Of a stretch of DNA of 64,000 nucleotides, positions 1-11,785 are shown in pieces. The translations under genes and the position numbers were made by a program. Where the stretch lies: assembly GCF_000182925.2 (NCBI RefSeq), contig NC_026501.1, forward strand, positions 3,761,917-3,825,916. Direction: 5' to 3'. The stretch comes from Neurospora crassa OR74A (Eukaryota > Ascomycota > Sordariomycetes > Sordariales > Sordariaceae). The notes under the pieces are model-generated. The model saw only the letters and a program-made list of their open reading frames with translations. It was not told the origin of the DNA and ran no database searches. Within the stretch, counting starts at the first letter, position 1, and every line of letters starts with the position of its first letter.

Positions 1-1700
1 AAACTTAATATTTCATCCCTAAGAATTATCGAATTGTATGTAAGTAGAGTAATTTTGAATTATACTAGTTACTAATAATAAAGGAGTAAATTAAAGTATT
101 TGAAGATGGGGGAATCTATACCTTAATTCCTAAATCCTTAGATATAGAAATCCTACTTGGAAAATAAGTATATAACGAGAAGTACGATATTAATATTAAA
201 GATTAGAAAGCTAGAGTTAGATAGGTAGTTTATAGTAATTTCGAATAAGGTAATTGGGTAATATAAGAGATCTATATAGCAGTAATATATTTAATTAACG
301 TTAGATTATTTTTAACTATTATAGCTATACACAATTATAAGTATTACTAGTTTGATTTTAATACCATATTCTTAAATACCTCTATCCCTAATAATACCTA
401 ATATTATATTAAATAGCCGACAATACTTAAAAAGCCTATACCCGGTTATAGTAAGGAAAATATAGTATACTAGCTTACTAAGGTACTCTACGGTCTTAAA
501 TATTCCCTACTCTACTGGTTTAATACCCTTATCCTAGTACTTAAAGAAGCCGGCTTTATACTAATCTCTGCAGATTCCTACTTGTTTACCAATAAAGCGT
601 TAGGCGTACTATTAGTTCTATACGTTAACGACCTTTTCGTTGCCGCACCGACTATTACTATCGTTAATAAAGTTAAAAACTAGCTAGCTAATTACTTTAA
701 ACTTAAAGAGTTGGGATAAATACGTATATTTCTAGGATACAATATTGTAAAGGACTATTAGATTTATATAATTTTTATATTCTAATAATAATATACTAAA
801 TCGGTTATTACTAAATTTAATAATAATAATAAGCTCTATAGCATTAAAATACTATAGCTACCGAACTATAAGATTTATAGGGGTAACAATATATTACTAA
901 AACAAATTAAATTTTACCCTAAGAAGACTAGTTCTTTAAATTAGATTTCGATAAACACCCAGCTAAATATTGTATGTACTATTAACAAACTGTCAAAGGG
1001 CATTAAAAAGCCTACTAACCGCCACCTCGTTGTTATAAAGCGTTTATAGCGATATTTAACCGAGTACCCCAATTTAGGCATTAAACTAGGCGGAATACTC
1101 TCACCGTTAATAGCCCCATCCTTCTACATATATATAAACGACTCCTTTACCAACGATATTCCTTTAAGGAAGAGTACTGCAGGCTACGTCGTATTCTTTA
1201 CCTACGGCCCTATCCTTTAGAAGTCTAAATAATAGGATCATATTACAATTAGTACAATAGAAGTAGAGTTTACCAACCTAGTACCTACAACTAAGGCTCT
1301 TAATTAGGTTAGTAGTATATTAGATAATTTGAATATAAATCTGGGCCTTTATAAGATTAGTAGGACTCTATATACAAATAGTAGTAACATTAGAGATTGG
1401 ATTCTCAACCCTAATTTACCCGCTAGAAATAGATATATCGATATACGATATAAATGGTTGGTTCAAGAGGTAGACAGGAAGGTATTTACAATCGAATACT
1501 TACTAGGTAATAAGATGCTAGCCGACGGTCTAATAAAGCCGTTAAAGCTAAATAAATACGTAAGGTTTATTAAATTAATAGGTATATTCTAGAAGAAAGT
1601 TCCCTAGGCTTGAAATATCGTTAATACTATGAAAGAAATCACAATATAAATAGTATATAGAGGTTTAGATACTCTTTAATAGTCTTCTAGTCTATAGGGG
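1..1700 (+). pseudogene. Ty1/copia polyprotein remnant (RT and RNase H)
   Basis: This is the C-terminal half of a copia polyprotein, the enzyme part that reverse-transcribes the element. In one frame I read the RT landmarks VLYGLK-LYWFNTL (about 485-535), LLVLYVND (catalytic YVDD-type box, Asp to Asn, 621-632), FKLKELG and IFLGYNIV, then RNase H landmarks RKSTAGYVVFF (about 1160-1200), the S-T-x-E-x-E-F site near 1255-1275 and NKMLADGLIKPL near the end. Only 1329-1592 stays open. Internal stops sit where Gln or Trp is expected, as RIP would leave them. The 5' part (gag, integrase, 5' LTR) lies outside the window. Family assignment is firm; the copy is dead. Confidence 0.93.
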
Positions 1701-1880
1701 TGTATTAGTAGGTCTCTGGCATTCACTAGGCACAGCATTCACTAGGCACAGCCCAGTCCCCACTCTGTGCCCTACCCAGACTGTACTATATTTAGCCTTC
1801 CAGACTTTACTAGTCTCCCTCTTTCTCCTCCATAGCACTCAATCAATCGTATCCAACCGCTTGATCTCGATAGTCTCACA
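1701..1880 (+). mobile_element. 3' LTR of the copia element
   Basis: A 180-bp block starts with TGTATTAGTAGG right after a polypurine-like TCTATAGGGG and ends CTCACA, giving the TG...CA form of an LTR. It lies downstream of the RNase H frame at the expected distance. It contains a 16-bp direct tandem duplication (1720-1735 and 1736-1751, CATTCACTAGGCACAG). CA and TG dinucleotides are common here, so it is much less RIP-altered than the coding part. LINE-coding sequence starts just after it, so the copia element probably inserted into LINE copy A. The target duplication cannot be checked because the 5' LTR is outside the window. Confidence 0.75.
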
Positions 1881-3892
1881 AGACCCCTAGCAGGAAATTT
1901 AATTACTATTAGGGATTTTAATTTCTATTATTTTAATTAGGATTTAGAGAATAGAATTAGCTTAAGGGCTATTCACCTCTTTATATAGGTATAATATTAG
2001 AGATTTAGTTTATTTATTTTCTATAGTAAACTAATTAAATCCGGGAATATAATATAAGGAAAGAGGAATAGAATAATTAATCATATATAATTATTACTTA
2101 GGGTTGAAATTGAATGTTAGGGAGTATAGCGGTACAAGTAAACCGGTTCGGACTACTACCCTTAAGAAATTTAGGTTTAAATAGGAAGAAAAAATAAAAA
2201 AAGTTAAAGAAAAAGGAGAATATAGTTGGAGTTTTATAAATATAAAGAAGGTAAAGGAGGTATTAGAGAAACGGATATTAATTTTAAAAAGGATTAATAT
2301 AATAAAGGATTTTGAATTCGCTTTTGGTAGGTTCGATGGAGAATTTATAAGTATTGTAGAGGAATTTATTTCGTATTAGAAGAAAGGTTGAAGGAGGAGA
2401 ATAAATTAATAGATATTAAAATATAAAATAGCTATAAAAGAAGTATAAAAGATATATTTAGAGTAGTTTAAATATTAAATAATATTAAATTAAAAGGAAT
2501 TTATTAAAGTTACAATAAAAAAGAAGAGGATTATTACGAAGGCTTAGTAGGTTATATGGTATAATAGCGTTACTAAAATTTCGAAGAACCTAAATTGATT
2601 TTAGCTATTGGAATAATGGGCCCGGACCCAAAACTACTGATTAATAAATTTACTTAAATTATGAGCCCTTTAAATTTACGAAAGGGTAATAAAAATTAGA
2701 AATTATAATAGTAAGGCCGAGATTTTTGTCCATTGTTTTTTCCCGAAGGTAGAGGTCCTAATAGATTATTTGCCAGATTAGATTGAACTATTAAAGGGCG
2801 TTAAATTAATAATTATTAGTAAATTAATTAATAAGGAGGATATTTAGGATATATCTTTCTGGATAGTATTTAATAAAGCCCCTAGGATTAATTAGTATTT
2901 AAATAGGTTTTTAAAGTTATATGGGTAGTTATTCCGGTAAGCTATAGTATGTTTAGTATCCGCTAGCCTCTAATTCGGCTATTTCCTATAGTAATTTAAA
3001 AATATAAAGGTAATTATCTTTAAGAAGCTTAGAAAGAATACGACTTAATAGAAATTAATAAGTATATAGAGGTTAATATTACTATTTAGTAACGTAGGAA
3101 AGATCTTCGAAGTATTTATAGTTGAGAGATTTATATAGGTAGTTAAGGAGTTTAATTTTTTATTAGAGGGCTAAATAGGTAATTAAGTAGGCTGTTTAAT
3201 AGAGTTTATAATCCGGGTGGTTATTAATGCGGTATATACGGCTTAGAAACTCGGGGCTATAATATCCCTTATACTCCTAGATTTAAAAGGAGAGTTTAAT
3301 AGATTTAATTTTAGGTAACTTTTATATACCCTATAGGAAATATAATTTTTAATATAGATTATTAAATAGGTAGCGAACTTTATTATTAAAAGAAGAGGTT
3401 CCCTCTTTTTCAATAATGAAACGTTCCGCCCCTATACAATTATTATAGGCGTACTATAAAACTCCCCCCTCTCCTTTATTTTATTCATTCTTTTTATTAC
3501 CTTATTATATTGGAAATTAGTAATAATCCCGAATATAATTATAATCGGCTTTATAAATAATATTAATATTATAGTAATAGCTTATATTATTAAAGAAAAT
3601 TACTAGATATTATAGGTAGTATAGGAGGTGTATTTGGAATAGGTAGGGGCGAGAGGTATAGAGTTCAAAGTAATTAAAACGGAGCTAATATATTTTATAC
3701 GGATAAGGGTACTAAGGATAGAAATTCTCTAATTTAGGGATATTGTATTTTGATTAATAGAATTTATATAATTCCTAAGAGTCTAGCTAAACTATAAATT
3801 TAATTATAAGGATCATATAGAAGCGGTAAAATAAAAAATAATAATTTAAATAAATATACTTACAAAATTAGCAATAAAAATATAGGGTTATT
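1881..3892 (+). pseudogene. LINE copy A, segment 1 (endonuclease end and RT)
   Basis: Tad-like non-LTR retrotransposon ORF2 remnant. Near the start the frame reads (G/R)DFNFYYFN, the GDFNxHHPLW-type end of the AP-endonuclease, then IINHI and GSDYYP-like positions (TIDH...SDH motif). RT motifs follow: GYFPQQFK-like, VIIFKKL, LLLFSNVGKIFE, LLDLKGEFN, the PQGSPLS-type QNSPLSFILF (about 3458-3490) and GFINNIN (3547-3567), where the catalytic F-x-D-D has become F-I-N-N. Almost all stops are Gln or Trp positions hit by C-to-T change. The segment stops exactly where the gypsy LTR begins (3893) and resumes at 10438. Confidence 0.88.
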
Positions 3893-4094
3893 TATAACGG
3901 GGGCAGCACGGTTAACACGGGTGCTGGTCGTATAGCTTAATTAAGGTTCTGTAAAGAAGGAAAAGATCTATTTAAAATACGGATCTACTAGCGTAGAAGT
4001 TTTCATCGGGGCTACGCGCTCTATACTACTATAGCTAACTATAATTTTAATTTTAGAAACTAGAATTAGTAACCCGGGCGTTAGCCCTATAACA
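3893..4094 (-). mobile_element. Gypsy copy A, 3' LTR
   Basis: On the + strand it runs TATAACGGGG...TATAACA. Read on the minus strand it starts TGTTATAGGGC and its far end is ...CGTTATA (TG to TA by RIP at the outer end). It is the same length (202 bp) as the LTRs at 10231, 29152 and 61927 and shares their order of landmarks: CCCGGG, the AATAAAAACCTC poly(A)-signal-like stretch and the CCCGTGTTAACCGTGC-like end. It is adjacent to target duplication TTATT. Confidence 0.9.
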
Positions 4095-5280
4095 TTACCC
4101 CCCTCCTTTCCCCTCCTCTACCCCTCGCCTACCTCTCTCCTACTTGCCGTTATAGTCGGTTTCCAACGTATTCGCAACTTCCATCTCAATCGTAAATTCA
4201 TTTCCTATACTACTAATTAATATACTTATACCTTCTATCTAATATAATTATTATTATATTAAATAGTAACTAATAGTAAGTAATAATAAATAGTAAATAA
4301 TAGTTTTAACGCCTATACTTTCTTAAATTTATATATATAATCCCCCTCCCCCTTCGCTTTTTAAATTTCTCCCTCTTTTCTTTTTTTCTCTAGTAGCGGT
4401 TTAATTCCTCAAAGTAAATAGTACTATCCTTTTCTTTTATCCTATACCTATCTATTACTTTTAACCTCCTTAACATTCTTAAATACCCTACTATATATTA
4501 TCCTCCCCTACTCCCGCAGCTACAACCCTAGGTTCTAATCCTTATACTCCTTACTTTACTAATAGTAGCCTACTAACCTCTACCGCCGCCCCTCTTAGTA
4601 CTTTATCCGCTAATTCCCTTACTATTCGCCCTAATACTTCGCCCCTTAGCCCTCCTTCCTACTACTCCTTTCTACCGGCGCTAGCCCTCTTAATACCCTT
4701 CCCTTATACCCTAATATTAATTATTATAATAATAGTAAATAATATAATTGGGCATCGCCCTTAACTTTACGTACATTCGCTACTTAGGAGGCGGCAGTAG
4801 GCGTTATAGCTAAGGTAGTAGCGAAGGATAGCTTTAATTAATATATAAATATTTAAAGAAATACCGCCGAATTCTATAAGAAAATATTTATTAACCGGTA
4901 TATTACTTTTACCTCTTCCTTTCTATCTTTCTTCCTATTTAGGAACTTCGGTACTAATTTTCTTCTTTTCTTTTTCTTTTCCTAATTATAAATACTTCTA
5001 CTATATCAAAGTAGTATCCCCCCTACCCCCCTCCCCCCCGTCGGTAACGCCCCTCCCCTACGCATTATAAATAATTCGAACGAATATAATTATTCTAAAG
5101 GCGAAAATAGATATAATAAAGTTAAGTAATAATTATAGGCGTAAAGTTCTAAAGAAATAGAAAAGTTTAATATTAATATTATTCCTCTCCCCTTTTTCTA
5201 TAACTAATATTATTATTTTTTATATTCTATAACAAAATATTCTACTAGTCCGTTATTATTAATAGTTAGGCTATATTTAG
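4095..5280 (-). other. Gypsy A 3' non-coding region
   Basis: About 1.2 kb with no convincing frame, between the chromodomain and the 3' LTR. It is dominated by C/T runs on the + strand (polypurine on the element's own strand), for example around 4100-4140 and 5025-5055. Copies of the same stretch lie at 27759-29151, 56812-57030 and 61003-61926, so it belongs to the retroelement and is not host DNA. Confidence 0.75.
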
Positions 5281-5284
5281 TTTT

Positions 5285-8200
5285 AAAATAGTTTAATATT
5301 ATAGTATTAATTATTAATTATAAGGGTTTTTGAATTTACTTTACCTATCCTACCTACTTTATTAACGTTTCTCTATACCCCTTCTTCATTTAATAATATA
5401 AAATTTCCTCTACGAAATATTCCTTCTTACTATCAATTATAATAGTTAGAAGTTAGGGGTCGGTAATAATTTATCTAATAGGGGATTATTTCGAATACGT
5501 TATAAGAAATCTATATAGAACTCTTCAAAGACCCCTGTAGTAAAATTGGTAAATTTAATTATATATAGGTTAAAAACTCTTAAAATTATATATTTAATAT
5601 ATACCTAATTTAACCTCTTTTTAGGGCGCTCGGTTTTAAAATTCTTAAAGTTTAACCAAACCTTATCCCCCTCCTTAAATACCTCAGCCAATTATCTCTT
5701 ATAATTTATAAAGTACTCTTAATCCTATATTGAGATAACTATTATTATTTAGCAAAGATTCGTAATTTACTATAACTGTATAACAAAGCCTTCAACTCTC
5801 TTCTACGGGTTTATAAATTCGGCTCTTATAAGTTAAATAGTAACCGCTATAGGGGACTACGGGTAGTAATTATAAGTAGTAAAAAATAGAAATATTTTAA
5901 TTATAATACTTATTCTACTATCAATCGCTAATTACGTAGCGGGGTACTAATAGTCCTAATTATTCTAAATATCATTTATAAAAATTCTCAAAAATACCTA
6001 TACCTCTTAATTTATATATTTTAGCCCGTTATTAATTTAGGGGTGAAATATTATCTTTAATTACTATTTTACCCTAAGGAGATTGTAGAGGTGTTTTTAG
6101 AAATTGTTAATTTAATTAGGACCTCCATTATTAATAATAAATTAAGGCTAACTATAGTAGTATATAAAGTATTATAAAAACGCTTTAATAATTACTGTTA
6201 CTTCTATAGTAGGTATAGGCTCCAAGATTACCGCTTTACTAAACTAATTTTTAATAATTAAAAGGTAGCTATAGTTTCCTAAGGGTAGTAAATTAATAAT
6301 AAAATCTATTTAAATATTTTTAAAGAATTAATCTAGGATTGGTAATAATTTCAATAACCCTCTCTTTTAATTTCCCTAATACTTTACCCTTCTATAAATA
6401 TTATAATTAATTATAAACCGACGAATATAAATGCCTATTAACGGCTAATAAAAGTCTCTACTAACGGCGTAAATAGTACCTTCTCTCCCTAAGTGGCTAA
6501 GAGTAATCGAATTATATATCCTTTAAATAAGGTATATACGTAGGACATTCCTTTCCAAATTTTCTAGCAATATATAGAGGGTAATTACTTCTATAATAAT
6601 TTGGGTATTAAGGATCTAAATATACCCTTAATAATATAACCTCTTTAAATTATTAACCGAATATTCGCCTAATTATATTTTTAAACCCTAGGCTACGGTA
6701 GGTAAGCTTTAGTCGCCGTTAGTAACTATTTAAAAGATACTTTAGTAAATTATATTTTATTAAACTACTTTCTTATAGAGTTATTATAAATCTGAATTCT
6801 TAAATACCTTTACGCCCTCCCCTACAATTATAATGGAGGCTACTATACGAATATAGTTCTTAAGAGCCTCCTAGGGGATTAGCTATATTTTCCTCGCCTC
6901 CGTATCCCCCTTATTAAATTTATTTTAATTCCGCTATAATAGAGTATTAAGTATTATAATAAATTTACCTAAATAATATTAAATTTTAAAGTCGAACCTT
7001 AAAAGGAATTTAACCTAATATATTTAATACTTAAAGAACTTTTACCTCTCTATAAAATATTCGAGGTTCTAATAATTAATTATAATAACGAACTTTTTAT
7101 AACTTTTAAACTTTATCAATCACTCTTCTAAATACTTAATAATCGCCAATATTTCTTTATTATAAATTAAGTAATTATATTCCGCCAATATAAACTTTTG
7201 GGAATAGTATACTACTATAATCTTCTTACTATCCTTCTCCTATATAAAAACGCCGCCAAACCTATGGCTGCTATAATCTACTTCTAAGAATATAAATAGG
7301 TCGGAATCCTATCATATAAGGATAACGGCTTCGGTAAACAATTTCTTTAATTATTAAAATATAGAATTGTACTTAATTATTTATTTAAAGGGGACCCCCT
7401 TCCTTATAAATATTTTTAATACTCCTACTACTATAAAGAAATCTTCAATAAATATATAATAATAATTCGTAAAGCCTAAAAAACTCCTCACCCCTTTCTA
7501 AAATATTAGGGCTTTTTAATTTATAATCGCTTCAATTTTTTTAAAGTCCGCCTAAATACTTATGCTTATAATAATTATAAAACCGAAGTATTTTATACTT
7601 TTAATAGTAAATTTGTATTTTTTGGGGTTTAAATAGAGCCTAGCTATTATTAACTATTATATTACCTTATAAACTTTCTTCAAATAATCTTTCTTCAACC
7701 TGGAAGTGAAGATTAGTACATTATTTATATAGGTTAAAGCGAAATCGTCGAGGTAATTACCGACAATATTATTAATATACTATTGGAAGGTCGCTAGAAT
7801 TTTTTATAACCCAAATAGTATTATAAACTATTTGAAAAAATTATATCGAATATAGAAGGCTATCTTCCCTTCTTCTCCTTCGGCTATACGAATTTTATAG
7901 AATACTTATACTATATCTATTTTAATAAACTACTTCGCTTTAATTATAATATAGAAGGTTTCTTTAATTAAAGGTAGTAAGTAGTAATTAACTCTTATAA
8001 TAGTATTGAAAACTTAATAATTATAATAGAATTGTAGCCCCCTACCTAATTTCCAAATAAAGAAAGCTAGTACTACAACCGAGGAATTACTAATATAAAT
8101 AAATCCTTTATTAAAAAGGTATCTAAGCGTCTTCTTTAGTACTAAGAATTTATTTTTCAATATACTATAGAATAATCTATAGGGGAATAGTAGTTCTTTA

Positions 8201-8880
8201 CTATATTCATCCACTTTATTTCTATTCTATAATTAATACTAGGGCGATATAAATTTACCTTATCGGCTTCCAACTATTTCTATATGTAAAGTAAATTATA
8301 TATATTAGTAGGAATCCTCTTCTTTAATTCCTCGTTAATTAAATCGACCTTAAGTTTAAAAATCTTTTCTATATCTCGCAAACTAATAGCAAATATTACT
8401 ACTTCCGCTACTTCCCTACTACTTTTCTTCTTAATTTAATTTAGAATAACTATAAAAGTAGTAACTAAGTAATAAACAGCTTCTCTAATTTCTATAGCGC
8501 GAGGGGAAGACCCTTCGGGCGTATATCTTAAATATAGGATTTAATATCTAGTTACTCCGTATTAGAATTTATACTTATATAGGATTGAATAGGCTTTTAT
8601 TATAATTAACTACAATTTTCCTAATATCATAGGAAATTCTAACTTCGGGACTATATAAGTATAAAAAATTAATCTATAATTGTAAATATCTACCCTAAAA
8701 TAAACAATACCCTTAATTTCTATACCCTCTATTTTAGTAGAAGCGCCTCTAACCTATCTCTAGGGAATTAGGATTATTAGAATCTTCAATTTCTCAACCA
8801 CTTTCTCACTAATAATAGTATAGTACTAGCAACCTTTATTAATAAGGGTATAGAATTAATCTTTATTATTAATAGTAATA
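5285..8880 (-). pseudogene. Gypsy A pol remnant (PR-RT-RH-INT-chromodomain)
   Basis: Read from high to low coordinates. Retropepsin-like INKGCQYYTIISEKVV near 8790-8850 (D-S/T-G replaced). RT N-terminus in the open frame 8014-8214 (YSKELLFPYRLF, then KGFIYISNSS). RT catalytic box YINN (YIDD-type) near 7712-7730. RNase H with LFIFLEVDYSSHRFGGV and NKEILAIIKYLEEW about 7030-7330. Integrase core about 6050-6700 (NLLPLGNYSYLLIIKN, SKAVILEP). GPY/F-like C-terminal part near 5600-5720. Chromodomain-like segment about 5290-5480. Stops are Gln/Trp-derived. The element order and spacing are normal for a chromovirus; the protein cannot be made. Confidence 0.88.
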
Positions 8881-8899
8881 GGGATTTTAATGATATCTA

Positions 8900-10135
8900 T
8901 TTCTATAGGACCTAAGAAACTCGAAACTCCCGCCTCCTTACTTAATACTCCTATCTACTCCTATACCCGGCTTTATATAGGAATTATTCTTTTCCTAACC
9001 CTTCTAAGGAAGAATCTTCTATATCTTCCAATAATAAGTCGATTTAAAATTTAATAGCTTTAATACTAACTCTATTAAGATACTAAACTAATTTATATAT
9101 ATAGCCGCTAATTATATACCTATTAACTCCATAATATAAGTAAAATTTAAAACAACACTATTTATTATATTCTTCCTATAAAACCTATTTAATATACTTA
9201 GTATCCTTATTATAATTCTCGCTCTTGATTTTTATAGTACCTATTATTATAAATATATTACTATTAATATCCTTAGAGGGTAGGTTTATAATTTACTTTC
9301 GTCGGGGGAAAGACTTTTAATAGCAATTAGTAGCCCCCTTATTACTTCCGCTAAGCTTATAGAAGGTTTAATTCGCTTCAAAGCTCTAAATAATATTTTT
9401 TAAGTCTTCTATATATCGGTTGTAAATTTTAAGTATATAGACTAAAATTGATTAATTATAATGAACGTTAAATATAAGGGTATTCAATTAGGCGAATTAG
9501 GATTCGTTCTCCTATATTAAATTACCCGCCTTTATAAAATGCTTTTTAAAAATTAGAAAAGAATCAATAAAGCTCTAATTTTTGCGTTAATAAGTAATTC
9601 ATAAGCGAATTAATATAAACTACTTCTTATTCTCGCTACCGAAAATTAATTTTAAATAATTAAACTAATTAATAGGATAGTAAAAATTATTAGCGTAACT
9701 ACAGCGCTAGAAAGCCTCTACTTTAATTATTTTATTGCTAGAGAGTATATTAAGGAGTATTAGCTATTCTAATTTATTACTAGAAATCGCTCTAACTACT
9801 CTCTCTTCTTCGTATATAAAATATAGTTATATAAGGAATAGGGAGAAGGTCGAAGTAGATCCGTCCTACTTCGGCTACCGGATATTCTTATATTTAGTAC
9901 TAAGAGTAGCGATAAAGGCGGCTTTTCAAATAGTACTAATTATAATATTAAGGGTAGTAGTAGTTATATAAATAATTATTTAAGTAAATATTTAAGGGTT
10001 ATTCTATACCCTTTAAATTATAAATAATATATTAACGGCGGCCCTAATAGCTTCAGCGAACGCTACACTTATAAAGATACTTCTAATAAAGTTGTCTCTC
10101 TCTCTTTCTATTCGCTAGGCTTCAACCCGCCGCAT
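8900..10135 (-). pseudogene. Gypsy A gag remnant
   Basis: This is the stretch between the 5' LTR/leader and the protease on the minus strand, where gag belongs. No clean CCHC knuckle is visible, and the frame is broken throughout. The assignment rests on position and on the near-collinear second copy at 62131-63490 (for example, the stretch near 9831-9890 matches inverted sequence at 62462-62526). Open frames on the + strand here (9735-9971) are antisense and not meaningful. Confidence 0.65.
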
Positions 10136-10230
10136 TTCTTCTTCTATACTCGATATAGTATATTATTACCCTTATTACTATAGCGGCGGTATATTTTAAT
10201 CTATTAGTTCTATTGGTTGATAGAACCTAA

Positions 10231-10432
10231 TATAACGGGGGTAGTACGGTTAATACGGGTATTAATTACATAATTTAATTAAGGTTCTATAAAGGAAGAA
10301 AAGAGTTATTTGAAATGCGGATCTACCGGCGTAGAGGTTTTTATTGGGGCTGCGCGCTCTGTGCCACTGTAGCTAACTACAGCTCTAGTCTTAGAGACTA
10401 GAGTTAGTGACCCGGGCGATAGCCCTATGACA
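10231..10432 (-). mobile_element. Gypsy copy A, 5' LTR
   Basis: A 202-bp LTR. Read on the minus strand it starts TGTCATAGGGCTATCG and ends CCCGTTATA. It is better preserved than its partner at 3893 (more CA/TG kept). An AATAAAAA poly(A)-signal-like string lies on the minus strand at 10338-10345. Just inside the LTR the minus strand reads TTAGGTTCTATCAACC, the place where the primer binding site should be; I cannot name the tRNA. Flanked by target duplication TTATT at 10433-10437. Confidence 0.92.
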
Positions 10433-10437
10433 TTATT

Positions 10438-11105
10438 CCTTTACTTAAGTAAAAGAAATATATATTAAATATATTTATAGTACTATTATATATAGAGCTT
10501 CGGTATTCTATTAACTAACCGAAGTCTATAAAAAATTATAAGGGATTGTAATTAGGCTAGTAAAATATTGAATTAAATACTTAAAAGTTATTACTAGGGT
10601 ATATAAAGCTATATTAATAAGAAATTTAGAAATAGAAATATTCTATCTACTATTCGATTTCTACTTTAATAAAAAAGTCTAAACTTTTAAAGAAAAATTT
10701 ATCTAGATAAACTAAGCCCGGTTCGTCCGGGGGATAGCAATTTAGGTTTTTAATTGTATTTAAGTATAATAGTCGAAAGGTTAGCTATTTATTAATAAAT
10801 TAGAAAGTAGTATAATTAAAGTTCGGTAGGTTAAAGTATAGGTACTAATAGAGAAATTACTAATAATAGTAGTTAGTCCCCCCCGGAATCAGGGATTCTA
10901 TTACTATTATTGTAAGTCTTAGAATTAATAGCTACTAATTAGGAGGAATAGTTAGAAGATATAATAAATTAGGAATAGGTATTGCGCTATAACTATTCTT
11001 TAGCGGCAGTAATAGTAAAATTAGGGCGACGGTATAAATTTATTATTATTAACCTTACCTTGAAATTTAATAGAGAGGCTATTTAGTAATATATAGTTAA
11101 TATAA
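10438..11105 (+). pseudogene. LINE copy A, segment 2
   Basis: Continuation of LINE copy A after the gypsy insertion. It is collinear with 52206-52870 of LINE copy C and covers ORF2 sequence downstream of the RT core. It is full of Gln-type stops. It ends at 11105 (...TTAATATAA), exactly where the giant TIR element begins; the missing remainder is found at 25450. The split LINE gives an independent fix on the ends of giant 1. Confidence 0.85.
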
Positions 11106-11260
11106 CTTGGCTGGCGCCCTAGGAAAGCTTTGTACGGTCCAGCAACTGTTTCAAGACGGTCAAATCGCACCTTCCCGTACAGGAGAACAAAACCGTCAGT
11201 CAACCGTAACTTAGACTTAACCGTCGGTCAACCGTTAAAAATATCCTACTTCAGGTAGGC
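11106..11260. repeat. Giant 1 left TIR and subterminal motif cluster
   Basis: The terminal CTTGGCTGGCG is followed by a cluster of ACCGTC/GACGGT motifs in both orientations (about 11134, 11155, 11191, 11203, 11219-11237). The opposite end (25337-25409) has a matching cluster. Repeated subterminal hexamers to octamers like this are typical transposase or accessory-protein binding sites in CACTA-type elements. The block keeps CA/TG dinucleotides and is visibly less RIP-altered than its surroundings. Confidence 0.65.
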
Positions 11261-11548
11261 ACAACCCCCTCCCTGGGTAGTTGCTCGCCCAGAATACGAC
11301 CGTAGGTAATTATATCAGGAAATCGCGATCAATCATACAGAATCGTGCCCCAGGCAGTGCGAATTGAACCATTAAGCATTTATTACCTACGCTACATACT
11401 GCTGCCTGCCGCCTGCTGCCGCCCACCCGGCGCACGGTCTACTACGCTGCCCGCTGCCCGCCTAGCGCAGTACCTGCACCCGACGACCCGCGACCCGCAT
11501 TCCCGGCACCCGCCCACCCGCCTACCCGGCGCGCAGCGCCAGTGCTAG
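11261..11548. other. GC-rich block near the left end of giant 1
   Basis: An abrupt GC-rich stretch, densest about 11400-11545, built of irregular CCCGCC, CACCCG and CTGCC motifs with alternating CG. A short frame (11345-11548) runs through it, but the composition alone explains its openness and it has no recognisable domain. It ends sharply at AT-rich tandem repeats. CpG is retained and CpA kept, so the block largely escaped RIP. Confidence 0.55.
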
Positions 11549-11785
11549 TACAATATAATACAATATAATAATATTACTATCTTCTACGCAACGCTATTAA
11601 TTATTAGTACTATATAGTTAGTAATTAATCGATGTAATATAGTACAATATATTGTAGAAATATAATTAAATATAATACGATATAATACAATAATATAGCT
11701 ATCTTCTACGTAAAATTATTAAATATTAGTATAATTAATTAAGTAGTTAATCGGTGTAATGTAGTATATTATATTATTACTAGGG
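11549..11785. repeat. Two-unit direct repeat, about 122 bp each
   Basis: Units 11549-11670 and 11671-11785 share the order: a run of ACAATATAATA-like sequence, ATCTTCTACG, then GTTAATCG(A/G)TGTAAT. Divergence is mostly C/T and G/A. It lies in the subterminal, non-coding part of giant 1. Confidence 0.65.

Larger units (their letters stand above)
3893..10432 (-). mobile_element. Complete nested Ty3/gypsy chromovirus (copy A)
   Basis: A 6,540-bp LTR retrotransposon on the minus strand, with two 202-bp LTRs (3893-4094 and 10231-10432) and a 5-bp target duplication TTATT (3888-3892 and 10433-10437). The flanks join into continuous LINE sequence matching uninterrupted LINE copy C near 52200, so both ends are exact. 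Minus-strand domain order is gag, protease, RT, RNase H, integrase, chromodomain. The last marks it as a chromovirus of the MAGGY/Tf1 type. About 1.2 kb of pyrimidine-rich sequence on the + strand separates the chromodomain from the 3' LTR. All frames are RIP-broken. Its insertion post-dates the LINE. Confidence 0.92.

Noticed and set aside
11345-11548. Open frame in the GC-rich block
   Set aside because: Openness follows from GC-rich simple repeats; no domain, no start context, no partner in giant 2.
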